DNA of 52,720 nucleotides. It comes from Hyaloscypha bicolor E (lineage: Eukaryota; Ascomycota; Leotiomycetes; Helotiales; Hyaloscyphaceae). The notes beneath the pieces are model-generated. The model saw only the letters and a program-made list of their open reading frames with translations. It searched no databases and had not been told where the DNA came from. Positions within the stretch are counted from its first letter, which is position 1. Each line of letters opens with the position of its first letter. Below are positions 13,901 through 26,440 of the stretch, in pieces. The DNA lies in the NCBI RefSeq assembly GCF_002865645.1, contig NW_020194659.1, positions 511,257-563,976 on the forward strand, read 5' to 3'. The position numbers and the translations under genes were made by a program.

Positions 13901-16700
13901 TAACTTTAAAATATTAATATATTATATATTTGAAATATTTTAAAATAATATTAAATTAATATTTATTTAGGTCTTTTTAATTAAATTATAATAAATACTA
14001 GAAAATAGTTTATTAGTAAGAAATTTATTTAATTTATAAATATTATAGAAACTAAAATTAAAATCATTTCTATAAAAGCTTATAGTTTTATTAGAATTAT
14101 AAAATACTATTATAGCCTAATTTAATATATTTATTTTATTATTATAACTAAAATTAATAAAAATATTATATTTTAAATAATTTTTAAGATTATTAATAAT
14201 TTTATTAAATCTAATAGTATTATTCTAATTAACTAAATATAATATCTTATTACTAATTATATTATAGTAATTAGTAATATTTTTTAAAAAAAATAATAGA
14301 AATTTAGAAGCTTTAAACTAAATACTAGATTATAAATATTCTAAATATCTAAAATAGTTCTAATATTACTAATATTTATAAACTTTCTTTAAATTCGAAT
14401 ATTCTTATATAATATAAAAGAAATACTAATTAATCTAGTAATTTATAAGGCTTTTAATATAGTAAGATACTATATAAATAATTAAGGTAAAGAAATAAAA
14501 TATAAAATAAAATATAAAATAAAATATAGAAATATAATTAATTTTAAAAACTAGTTTTTAGTAATAAACTAATTAATACTTATTTTTAAAGCTTATATAT
14601 TTCTATATATAAAATCTAGTATTTTACTAAATATATAAAAATACTAGTTCTAATTTAGAAATATAATCTTATATAAGTACTAGCCTAATTAGGCTACTAA
14701 ATCTAGCTAAATACTTATTAATATAGGTATTATATAATTAGAATAGGCTATATAAGCTAGTAGCTATTAATAAAAAAAACTATATACTAGCTTTATTATA
14801 TAATAATATTATTTTTTATTTAATTTTTATAAAGTTTTTTTATATAAAAGATATTAAAATTATTATTAATAATTCCAAATTTAAATTTATTTTAAACTTT
14901 ATAATAAAGCTAAAAGTAATATAAATATAATTTCTTTTATTATTTCTATTATTTTAATAAAATATAATAGAAAATACTTTTATAAGAACCTGAATATTAT
15001 AATATTTTTATAAAATAATAACTTATATAAGAATTCCTATTAAATTAAAATTATTAGCTTTCTAGAAAAAAATATATTTAAAATTACTTTTAAATCTCAA
15101 ATACTAAAAGAAATATATATTTTTAATTTCTAGTTTATTAATAAAATTAAAAATAAAAATATAGAAAAAGAGTTTAAAAAATCGAAACTAGTTATTTAAG
15201 TTTATAATAATAATAAGAAATATATAATATTAATATAATTATTTATTATTTAATATATTAGCTAGAGAATTATTTTTAATATTACTATTATAATAATAAA
15301 TATTATAGAATTATATTTATATAATATCTTATAAACTTATATTTAATTAATAACTTTATTTAATTATAATTTTTATATTAACTTATTTTATAAGTTTATT
15401 AAAAAGCTAAATCTAAATAATAATTTGGTTCTAAAAATTATAAAACTATTATATAATATATTAGAAGCTAGAAATTACTAGTTTAAAACTTATTATTTCT
15501 ATTATATTAATAAGCTTTCTATAAAATAAATAATTTATAATTTTTTAAAATTATTAGTTTTTAAACTAATAATATTTTATTTATTAGAAATAATAATTTT
15601 ATAAAAACGAAATAATTAAAGCTTTAAAAAACTAAATTCTTAGCTAAGAAATATAAATACTTTATTATTAATTATAATCTTAAGTTTAATAAAAATATTA
15701 TTTATATAAATATTACTAAAATTACTTTTATATAAAAATACTAATATAAAAATACTAATATAAAAATCTTTAAACTATTTCTATAAAAAATATTATTATT
15801 ATAAATAATAAAAGTACTATTTATTAAAAGCTTTTTATTAAGAACTAATATATTATTTAATAGATTAGAAAAATATATATTATATTAATCTATTAACTAA
15901 AAGCTTTATATAATTTATTAATTATAGTTTAGGCTATTAAATTCTTAGAAATTAATATAAAGATATTTAATAAATATATTTAATAATAAATTAAAAATAT
16001 TATTAGAAAATTAAGTTTTATAAAACTAATAAAAAAGTTCTTATATTTAATTATTTTTATAAATACTTTATTTATAAATAATAGAAATTTCTTTTTCTAA
16101 ATTAAATATATTCTAATTCTAGTAAATAGAACTAGATATATTAATATTATTTACTAATTCTTTACTAAATATAAGAAAATTACTAGAAGTATTTTAGTTT
16201 ATAATTTTAATATAAATACTTTAATTAAATTTATAATTAATAAAATACTAGAAATAGAATTATTACTAGTAATTTATATAAATTTAAAGTTATTATATAA
16301 ATATTTTATTAAATTAGAAACTATTCGAGAAAAGTATTTAATAATTAATATAATATATTTTTATTAAATATATAAATAATAAGAAATTATAAAAGTTAAA
16401 TAAATTAAAGAAAAATTAAATTTTATTAATTTTATAATAAAATTAAAACTAATAAATACTATATAATTAAATATAAAAAAATAAATTAAATATAAATAAA
16501 ATAAGAAATAAATATATAAAATAAAAAAATATTATAGAAAAAAAAATTATATATAAAAGACTATAGCTTTTAATATATAACTAAAACCTTAAAAGTAATA
16601 TAAATATATAAAGTATTTAAAAAATCTAATATTAGACCAAATTAGAAAATTTATATATAATTAAAAATTTTTTTTTTTTTTTATATTTTTAGAAAGTTTC

Positions 16701-16970
16701 TAGTATTAATATAGCTATTTTTTTAGAAATTATATATATAGTTATAAGATATAAAATATAAAATATAAAATATAATTATATAATTTTATATTTTATTAGT
16801 AACTTAACTAGTAAACTAAGTATTATTAAGCTTAATAGATTTAGAAATTATATATTAATATTATAATATTATAATTCTTACTTCTAAATAATAATAACTT
16901 TATTAACTAATATAACTAGTATTTCTATATTTATATAATAATATTATATATTACTAATAAACTAATATTT
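16701..16970 (+). repeat. Copia 3' LTR, with an internal insertion
   Basis: Same block order as 10,723-10,919, but carries about 107 extra bases between AACTAGTA and TTTCTATATTTA. The extra piece itself ends in AACTAGTA, so it may be a small insertion with a short target duplication. It also lacks about 28 bases of a TAAAATATA-rich stretch present in the 5' LTR. Confidence 0.55.
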
Positions 16971-18191
16971 AGAAACTATAATATTTAATTAAGAATTCTA
17001 GTTTATATTAGATTACTAAAATAATTAAAATAAATAAATAATAATAATTAATTACTAATAAATAGCTTTAGTTTATAAAATAATAAACTAGTTTTTATTT
17101 TTTATAAAAAAGAATTATAAATTATAAATATTATTTAAATAGAAAATTTAAATTTAATTAGATATTTTTTTAAAAAAAAACTAAATAAATAAAAAATAAA
17201 AGTTCTAATAATATAATTATATAAATTATAATAAAAAATATAGAAAAATATAATATAAATATAAAAATATTATATTATTTAAATTAATAAATATTATTAA
17301 TTAATATTATTTTCTTTTTTAAATATTTATAATAAATTTTAAAATAATATTATTTTTATATTAACTAATAATAATTCTAGGAAAAATCTAATATTTTTTA
17401 ATTAAAAGTTATATATAAAGTTTTAAAATAATATTATTAAAGAATTTATTATAAGTATTTAAAAGAAAAAATAATAAATTTTAAATTATTATTAAATATT
17501 AAAAAAATAATTATTTAAGCTATAAACTAGTTTATTAAATAAAAAAACTATATAAAATTCTAAAATAAATAAAATATATTTTTCTAAATTTAAATTTTTA
17601 GAATTAATAAAAATATATTTAATATTTTATATAAGAAAACTATATAAAAATTTAAATAATTTTTTTTAAATAAATAAATTTAAAGTTTTTATTATTAGAA
17701 TTATAAAATAAAAAAATAAAATTTAAAATTTAAAAAATACTAATATAATAATAAATTATATAATTAATTAAATAGTTTTAGTTATTTATTATTTTTATAT
17801 ATATAGCTTTTTTATTATTTTTATTATTATTATTTTTTTATTATAATATTCTAAATATTTAAATTTTTAATATATATTTTAGTATTTTTATATATATTTG
17901 TTTTATTAATAATAAAGCTATTTTATAAAAAGTTAAAATATTTAATTTAGTAAAAAAAATAAAATTTAAAATTTAAATAAAATTTTAGATTTTTATTAAA
18001 TAATAGTATTTTTGCTTTTTAAGCTTTTATAATAAAATTTTTAAATAACTAAAATTATATAATATAAAAAGAAATTCTTTAAATTATATATAAAAGACTT
18101 TTAGTTTTTAATATATAATTTATAATTTAAAAATTTAATAAAAAATTTTAAAACTTAAAAATAAATTTATTATTAAAAAAAGAAATAATAT

Positions 18192-18433
18192 TATAATTAT
18201 TATAATATATAATACTAATAAAAGTTAAATTAGAATTAATTAGATATCTAATATTTAATAATTATATATAAAATTATATATTTTAAATTTAAATTAGTAT
18301 ATAAATTTATATATAATTTATAATTATTTAAATTTAATACTTTTTTAAAATTCTTTTTCTTTTAGCTTTAAATTATTAAAATAAAAATAAATTAATTTTA
18401 TTTTTTATTTTTTAAATCTTATATTTATAATAA
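18192..18433 (+). repeat. Probable 3' LTR of the Gypsy relic
   Basis: Counterpart of 3,955-4,281, about 85 bases shorter in the middle. It starts with ATTATAATTATTATAATATA and ends with CTTATATTTATAAT. It follows an A-rich purine tract, as expected for a plus-strand LTR element. Confidence 0.5.
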
Positions 18434-18849
18434 TTTTAATAATATTAATAATTAATTTAAAACTAATTCTAATAAAAATAATAATAATATTTTTTTATTA
18501 ATATATAACTAAAAATAATTATAAAAGAATTTAAATATTATAAAAAATAAAAAAAATTTATTTTTATATTTTAAGAATTTAAATTTAGTTTTAGAACTAA
18601 TTTTAATAAAAATAATAGCTATATTAAAAAAGCTTATTTTTATTTAATTTATTAAAGCTTTTATTATTAATAATTAAATTATTTTTATATTTTTATATTT
18701 AAAATTATTAAAAATAATTTTATTTAATTATATTTAATATTATAATTTAAATTACTTTTAAAATTAAAATAATAATATTCTAATTTCTATATCCGGAATA
18801 ATTATATTATTATTTTTAGAGAATTAAAATACTAAAACTAAATAAATAT

Positions 18850-21800
18850 TATTAGAAATAGCTAAATTAAATAAATATTATTAAAGGCAGCTAAATATAA
18901 AGAGCTATATTCTTTATTATTATAGCTATTATTTTCCGATTTCCTTTATTTATATAAATAGCTCTTATATAGTTATTTATTATTTTCTAATCTTAAATAA
19001 GTAAAGTAAATCTATTTAGTTATTTTTTATTACTTTTCTATTAATATTTCTTATTATTCTCTAAAGTTAAACTAAGGCTATAAATATAAAAGTTAATATT
19101 ATTAAATAGTAATTATTTAATCTAGTAATAGATCTTATTAGATATTTTAACTAGTATAATAAGCTTATTATATAAAAGTAAAAAGAAAAATATATTTTAG
19201 AGAAACTTAATATCTTTAGTTTAAAGCTTAATATAATATATTTTTTATAAAAGAAAAATATAAATACTACTAAAAAGAATATTAATAATATTATAGGCAA
19301 ATTCTAATAGTATATATTAATAAAAGCTAAGAAAACCCTAATTAGAACTAATACTTTATAGGTATTATAAATATATAAAGCTAAGAAAATAAAAGAAATT
19401 ATTTAAAGCTATTTTATTAATATAAATTAATTTATTAAATAATAAAATTATTATATATTTTATAAGATTAAATATAAGATATAAAATAAAAATTAGCTCT
19501 ATTTTATAATATTATTTATTTAGACTTACTAGTTATATTCTTTTTCTATTATTTCTCTTTATATAAATATAGCTAGTATAAGTAATTACTTTTTAAATAT
19601 TGCTTTATAAATTATAATTTGAATCTTATTAGGGCTAATAATAAATTTAAAAGAGTAAGAAATAAGTATTTTATATAAAGAAAGTTAGTTTTTATACTAT
19701 TTTACTATTTTAATATTAGATTACTATTATATATTTTATATATATATCTAGATTTAGTTTAGCTTAATACTTAATTATATTAACTTTAAATACTTTATAT
19801 ATTATTTATATTTTAGATAATTTTAATTTAATTAATTTTATTCTTTAATTACTTTTTAATTCTAGATTTATATTACTTTATTTAATAATTATAAATCTAG
19901 TAATTACTTAATATTTATTTTATTAAGCTTTTATTATATATTTATTAATTTAGTATATATTATTTCTTTAAAGTAATTTAGATATTAGTAAGAAAATAAT
20001 TAGATAATTTCTTTAAGCTATATTTATAATAAGAATTAATTATTTTTTAGACTAAAAATATATATTTTAAATTTATTAAATTTATTAAAAAATTATTAAT
20101 AAATTAAATCTTTAAAGATAATACTAATATTAGTAATAAATAAAAATTAGAATATATAAATTTTAATAATCTAAATAGCTATTTTAAAACTTAACTTATA
20201 ATAGTATATTAATTTATTTAAACTAAATATATTTATTCTAAAGCTTATATAATTATAAAAGCTTTTATTTAGTAATATAAAAGAATTTAAGACTTATATT
20301 TTTAAAGAATTATTAAATATTCTAGAATTTAATAAGGTTTTACTTAATTAAAATAGTATAAATTAGTTAACTAGAATTATAAATCTTAGTACTAGTAAGA
20401 AGTTATTATTTAAAGCTTTAATAAAGAACTTTAAATATAAAAAGCAAATATATAATTAAAGAACTAAAGCTATAGCTAAATTATATATTTATATTTAATT
20501 ATAAATTTATTAAAATTACTTTATATATATCTAAAATTATAAAATATTTAAAAATATATGTATTAATTTATAATAGTAATTTGCCTTTTTAAATAAAATA
20601 TAAGAATATAATATATTATATAAATAAGCTAAGGCTATTTAAAGAATTATTAAAAGAATTAACTTTAAAAAGTAAATATAAAACTTTAAATTAGTTTATA
20701 AAAAAGCTATTTAGTTAAATATTTTAAAAGTTTAAAGCTTTAAGCTATATTATATTTTTATAACTATAATTAAAGATTAAATATAAATAATAATTAAATT
20801 AATATTATTTTATTTAAAAATAAAATCTAAAAGCTTTAAAACCTTTAATAAATAATTAAAATATATACTAAACTAATAGTTAGTTATAAAGTATTTTTAG
20901 TTACTTTTTAAAAAATAAATACTAATAATAATATAAAAGTATATATATATATATATATAATAAATAATATTAATATATTATATATAAGTATTTAAATAAA
21001 ACTTTTTAGTCTAGTAATTAAAAAGTAAATTTAATAACTTAAAAGAAACTAAATAAAGTTATAATAAAGCTATTATTAAAATAAAAGCAATTTATTAAAA
21101 AGACTTAAAAATAAATAATAAAGTATTTAAAAAAAAAATTAAAAAATAAAAAGCCAAATATATTAAATTTATATATTATTAATATAATATAAAATATTTA
21201 TTATATAAGTACTTTTTAAACCGGGATTATAGTCGAATTACTTAAATATAAGCTATCTAATAATATTATATTTAATTCTAGTACTATAATTTATATTAAT
21301 AATTAAAAAGCCAAATTTATTAATTTATACTAGTTATATAATTATAAAAAAAAGGTTTTTATAATAAGAAATAGCTTAGTTAAAATTAAAGCCTATAGCT
21401 TATATAAATAATTTATATAAACTAAAAGATTTTTATATAATTAAATTATAACTTTTTTTAATATAACTTATATACTTTTTTTTAGTACTAGTATTATTTC
21501 TTTTTAAATATTTAATAAAAAGCATAATATTTAATAGCTTAATAAATATAATTACTTAGTTTATAATAAGTATAATACTTATTTTATTAATATATTAATT
21601 TAAGTTAAATAATAAATACTTAAATATAACTTTATATTAAAAAAATAACTTATATTAATTTATATATTAAAATAACTAATAATTTTAAAGGCTTATTTAT
21701 TAAAGTAATTATAATTAATTAATAAAGCTACTTTTAATTAATAATATAAAATAATAAATTATTTATATTTTAAAGCTTTATTTAAAATATATAATTATTA

Positions 21801-23600
21801 TTAAAAAGCCTTAATTACTAATATAAAGAATATTATTTTAATAACTTAAAGTAAATATTATATAAGTTCTTTATTTTATATTATATAGTTTCTTTTACTA
21901 AGGTTTATTAAAACTTAATTATTATAAATAATAATATAAATAATAAAAACTATATATTTTATTTTATTAATAATTATACTAGAATATATTATATATATTA
22001 TTTATTTAAAAAAGACTAAAATATATATACTTTTTATCTTTTAATATATATTAAAAGATAATAAGAATTTAATATTAAAATATTAATAGCTTTTAATACT
22101 AAATTTAATAAATAAATAATATATTATAGATTTATAATTAAGAAGTTACTATTATATATATAAAATTAAAATAGCTTTATTAAGTAATTTAAAAAAGTAA
22201 TAATAAAATAAATATATAATATAAAGAACTTATTTAAGATTTTAAAAGTTTTATAGCTTGAAATTCTTTTATATATAAGCTACTTATTTAATAATTTACT
22301 TACTAAGTTATTAAATTAAAAAACTTTAATTAAATATATTAAAAACTATTTAAAAAATAAAATATTAACTTTTTTAATAAATTATATTATTCTTTATAAA
22401 TATAAAGTATATTCTTTTATAAAAAATTAACTTAAGCTTAATAGACTTAAGCTATAAGCTTATATTAATTACTTAGTTAAGTATAACTTTATAAATATAA
22501 AATATATAGTTTTTAATATTATTAAATAATATAATTTATAAAATAATTAATTAAAAGCTATTAATAAAGTAATTAAGATTATTTAAAAACTTATATTAAA
22601 TATTAAAGATTTATCTAATAACTAAAAGCTATAAATTAATTATTAAAAAGTATAATAATATAATTATAATTAAAATATTTTTTAAAAAGGCAAAAGTAGT
22701 ATATATATTAATTACTTTAAAGAAAATACTTAAACTTATATTTAGTATAATTTAAAAAATAATTTTTAAAACTTATATTTAAGTTTAACTAAATAATATA
22801 ATTTATAATATTAAAATAAGATCTTTTAAAATAAGTGAAATTAGTTATATATAAAAGCTAATAGTAAAGCTAATTTTAGACTTCTTTTTATTAATTTTAT
22901 TAATTTATAAAATTAAATATTATAAAAAAAGTTTAAATTAAAATACTTAATTATATTATAATTTTTTTTTAAGAATTTATAATCTTTTTTAATTTTTTAA
23001 TTTTTTTTAATTAAGTTTTATTAAATTTAATATTATATATATATAATTTCTTTAAATTAATTAAAGTTTACTTTTAATACTTATTAAAGTAATCGAGTTT
23101 ATTATTTTATATAAGTATATTTATTTTCTTATTATATTTATTTTATTAATTAAATTATAAAGTAAACTAAAAATATTATTATTAAATAAGTTAATTAATT
23201 ATTAATTAAAACTTTTTATTCCTAGAAAATCTTTTATTATATAAAGCTTTTCTTATTTATTATATATTTTTTTCAAATTTAAATACTTTTTTAATAATTA
23301 ATATTATAATTTTTAATAAAAGTTTATATTTCTTAAAAATATTTATAATTAATAATAACTTTAATATCTCTAAATTATTTAATTATTATACTTATATTAT
23401 ATTAATAACTCTTAATTACTTAATAATAAAAAGAATTAAACTTATTATAAAAAATAAATCTTTATACTTTATTAAGGCTTCTTTTTTATTAATATTATAA
23501 ATAAGAAAGAATAATAAAAAAGTTAATTATTACTTATATAATTAATATTAAGATTAATATTATTAAATATATAATTATTAAGAATAAAAATAAGAATACT
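18850..23600 (+). mobile_element. Second Ty1/Copia relic (protease region recognisable)
   Basis: At 21,259-21,420 the plus strand reads NNIIFNSSTIIYINN, a stop, then KAKFINLY and later VFIIRNSLVKIKAYS. If TpG-to-TpA changes are allowed for, this lines up with the Copia protease segment: the DSGAT.H active site, a short spacer, KF, and a GN..V.I.AYG block. The sequence at 18,850-19,065 (TATAAATAGCTC followed by CTAATCTTAAATAAGTAAAG-like and TTCTCTAAAG-like pieces) resembles a 5' LTR, but I found no matching 3' LTR, so both element limits are guesses. Confidence 0.4.
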
Positions 23601-24154
23601 TATATTTTAAGTTATATTTTAATTAATTTAAAGAATATTATAAAATAGTTAATATTATATAATAATTAATAATTAGTACTTAATTTTAAATTAAGAAAAA
23701 GTAAATTAATAATATTAAACTTATACTTTTTTTTAATTATCTTATTTTATTTTTCCTAATATTAAATAATTTATTTAATAAAGAATAATTAAGAATAATA
23801 TATTAAGTTTATATATTTTACTTAATAAGAAAAACCTTATAAAAAATTCTATTTCTCCTTAGTTTATAATAATAAGCCTTTATATTATTATAAATTCTTT
23901 TAAGTTTATAAAAGTATATAATAAAGATTTATAAATAAAAAGACTCTTTTATTAAAGTATTTAAATTATAAGAAATTTTCTTTAAAAATATTATTTAAAA
24001 AAGAAGATTTTTTAAATTAAAAAGTAATATTTCTTATAAAATATTAATATAAGTTTTAGTTTTAAGAATAACGTTTTTTAATATTAATTTTTAATTAATA
24101 GACTTATAAAAAGCTTTTATTATAAGAGTATTATAATTCTTATAATTATTATTA

Positions 24155-24270
24155 TAAAGAAGAGAGCTTAACTTAACTTAATAATTCTTCTTATTTTTAA
24201 ATAATCTTATAAGCTTCTTAATAATTAAATAACTATTTATATAATTACTTAATTATTTTATTATATAATA
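24155..24270 (+). repeat. Dispersed repeat, copy 1
   Basis: The stretch from GCTTAACTTAACTTAATA through CTTATAAGCTTCTTAATAA, TTAAATAACTATTTATATAA and TTACTTAATTATTTTATTAT recurs in the same orientation at about 25,728-25,870. A further partial relative in inverted orientation begins near 24,594 (AAGCCCCCTTTCTCTC). Confidence 0.6.
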
Positions 24271-24279
24271 GTTATAAGC

Positions 24280-25740
24280 CTAATTACGCGTTTATATACT
24301 TTTATTTAATTAATACAAGTATTATAATACTCTTATAATTACTTTTATTATAATTAGTATTACTTAAAAAACTATATTTTATTTAAACTTTTAATTTCTC
24401 TTCCTTAATTCCTTCTCGATTCTTATACTTCTTTTCTTAATAACTTTAATTCTTCTAATTATTAAAGCGCGCCTTACTAATAAGTAAAGCTTTCTAAAAT
24501 AGTATATAGAACTTAAAATTAATACTATATTTAAGAATATTTAATATTTAGTCGACTTCGAAATTCTTAAAACTCTTTACTTACTCTTTATAAAGCCCCC
24601 TTTCTCTCTTATAATTAATTAAATAATTAAGTAATTAAATATTAAATAAAATACTTCTCTAATAATATAAGATATAAATAAGTAATTAGAAATAGAGAAA
24701 AGAATATAATTAAAAGTATTCTAACTAGCTTATTATAATAATATTAAAAAAGAATACTTATTTAAACTTAAAAAGTATACTATTAAATAAGCTAGTTAGT
24801 CTATTTAAAGCTCTTAATATTAGAATATTTAAAACTAAATATATTATATAATAGAGCTTATTTTACTTATATTATATTTTTAATTACTTATTTCTTAAAA
24901 AAAGCTCTTTTTCTAAAACATTATATAAGTTCTATATAATAAGTTCTAATTATTAAAAGATAATATATAAGACTAAGTAAGAGAGAATTATAAAAGAATA
25001 CTCGAGTATAGTAGAATAAACTTAATTAATTCTAAGTTCTTATATAAGCTTAGACTTATTATATTATAAAAGTAAAAGATTTCTTAGTAATTAAGAACTT
25101 CTTATAAGTAGTAACTATTAAACTCCTCTCTATTTAAGAAGTATAATAACTTGTTATTATAATTAAAACTAATATAATTAAGGAACTAGTTTATATCCTT
25201 AAATAATATAAAAAGATCTTTAAAGTTTTAATTTAAGAGACTTATTAAATAAGGAATATTATATTTATTATACTTAGTAATTACTTAAGCTCTTCTTCTA
25301 ATTATTATTATTTATATAAAGAGACTTATATAAAAAGACACTCTTAAGTTCTATTAGAATACTTTATTTTAGAACTCGCAATTACTAGTTCTATTATTAA
25401 GAACTTAAACCCTCTATTAATAAACGATTAGTTAAAGGCTATATAAGAGTACTTTATTATAAAACTATTCGAGAAGTTATATAAATACTTTAAAAAGAAG
25501 AAATAAAAGAAAAGTAAGAAAGTAAAGTATTTAAAAGAATTATTTATATACTAGAAGATATATATAATCTAGTTTTAATTACCTTAGACTTATAAAGATA
25601 TTTAAGACTAAGGTTAGTTCTTTTTTAAGTCTTAAAAAAGCTTACTTTAAAGCTTTATTAAAATAATAGTTTCTTTATTTCCTTTATATTATAAGTAGTA
25701 TTTAGGGGTATATTATAAAGGAGGGGGCTTAACTTAACTT
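24280..25740. other. Less degraded patch inside the AT block
   Basis: CpG-containing words (ACGCGT, GCGCGC, GTCGAC, CTCGAG) are commoner here than in the surroundings, and the patch lies between two copies of a dispersed repeat. No protein could be recognised in either strand. It may be a younger insertion. Confidence 0.3.
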
Positions 25741-25870
25741 AATATACTTTAAGATACTTACTTAATAACTCTTCTTACTTTTAAATACTCTTATAAGCTT
25801 TTTAATAATTAAATAACTATTTATATAATTACTTAATTATTTTATTATATAATAATTATTTTATTATATA
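25728..25870 (+). repeat. Dispersed repeat, copy 2
   Basis: Same core as 24,155-24,270, preceded by ATTATAAAGGAGGGGGCTT and followed directly by the 19-bp tandem repeat at 25,836. An insertion of about 15 bases (near TATACTTTAAGATACTTAC) separates the two halves of the match. Confidence 0.6.
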
Positions 25871-25911
25871 ATAATTATTTTATTATATAATAATTATTTT
25901 ATTATATAATA
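25836..25911 (+). repeat. Four tandem copies of a 19-bp AT unit
   Basis: The unit ATTATTTTATTATATAATA is repeated four times without a mismatch, followed by a partial copy. Exact identity in an otherwise diverged region points to recent slippage or expansion. Confidence 0.85.
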
Positions 25912-26440
25912 ATTATTAAAGTATTTTATTTAATAAAAGTTAACTTTTATAAGTTCTTATAATTTCTAATCTTTTACTTATATAATTTAGTAATTCTTTT
26001 TTTAATTACTAATAAATATTAATTAATAAAGCTTTTTTAGTTTATTATTACTTATTAAATTATAAACTTATTCTTATTTCTTAATATAATCTTTATAAAA
26101 AGTCCCTTAAAGTATTTTAAGATTATTTTATATAAAATTATTAATATTTATATTTAATATAATATAAATTTAAATATAACAAGATTCTTTATTAAAAGTA
26201 ATAATTAAATTAAAAATTAATAAAATAGATTATTTCTTACTTTTTCTAAAAGGGGTTACTATTAATAAAGTTATTATAAGAAAGGTAGCTTATAAAAGGG
26301 AACTCTTAATCTTAATAATTAATTTATAAGTTCTTTGAGACTTTATATAAGTAGTAGATACTAGAAAGATATAGTAAATATAAGCTTTAATTTCTTATAC
26401 TTATTATCCTAATTTAAGAGCTTTAGTAGTAGTTAACTAG

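Larger units (their letters stand above)
10723..16970 (+). mobile_element. Ty1/Copia LTR retrotransposon relic inserted in the Gypsy element
   Basis: Flanked by direct repeats at 10,723-10,919 and 16,701-16,970, giving a 6.2-kb element. Plus-strand conceptual translation shows a Copia reverse transcriptase: residues KEFKKSKLVI at about 15,165-15,205, ELYLYNIL near 15,308-15,335 and EARNY followed by a stop and FKTYY at about 15,462-15,495. These match the ...KSRLVVQ..., ELYLRDI... and EA.NHWFKTYH segments of fungal Copia polymerases. RNase H-like residues follow (LVIYINLKLLYKYFIKLETI, near 16,270-16,330) and run to about 16,470. Most differences from the family are C-to-T or G-to-A changes at CpA/TpG, creating TAA and TAG. 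Order (polymerase near the 3' LTR) fits a plus-strand Copia element. Dead. Confidence 0.75.
3955..18433 (+). mobile_element. Ty3/Gypsy LTR retrotransposon relic, carrying nested insertions
   Basis: Read through RIP-type stops, the plus strand gives a zinc-knuckle-like stretch near 5,530-5,580 and a Gypsy reverse transcriptase segment at about 6,840-7,160 (residues such as YIKLNI and YKYKVF are visible). The reading continues at about 9,390-9,640 with KYLGFI and NFLGFYNFY, the hallmark that follows the Gypsy polymerase active site. Similar sequences at 3,955-4,281 and 18,192-18,433 have the order expected of LTRs, and an A-rich purine run (AAAAAAAGAAA, near 18,173-18,185) precedes the second one as a polypurine tract would. 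The span is 14.5 kb, but subtracting the Copia element (10,723-16,970) and a probable 2.2-kb insertion (about 7,160-9,350) leaves about 6 kb, a normal Gypsy size. Non-functional: catalytic codons and frames are destroyed. Confidence 0.65.
1..26440. other. AT-rich, RIP-degraded transposon block
   Basis: The block consists almost entirely of A and T. The few remaining G and C sit mostly in AG, CT and GC contexts (AGCT, AAGCTT, CTAG), while CA and TG dinucleotides are almost missing; most 60-base lines contain none. That is the footprint expected of RIP, which turns CpA into TpA on both strands. No usable open reading frame survives. Recognisable relics inside it are listed separately; stretches not listed showed nothing I could identify. 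Confidence 0.9.

Noticed and set aside
1..26440. Mitochondrial or plasmid DNA as the source of the AT-rich sequence
   Set aside because: Low CpA/TpG with remaining CpT/ApG and nuclear LTR-retroelement relics point to RIP of nuclear repeats; no mitochondrial genes or tRNAs were seen.
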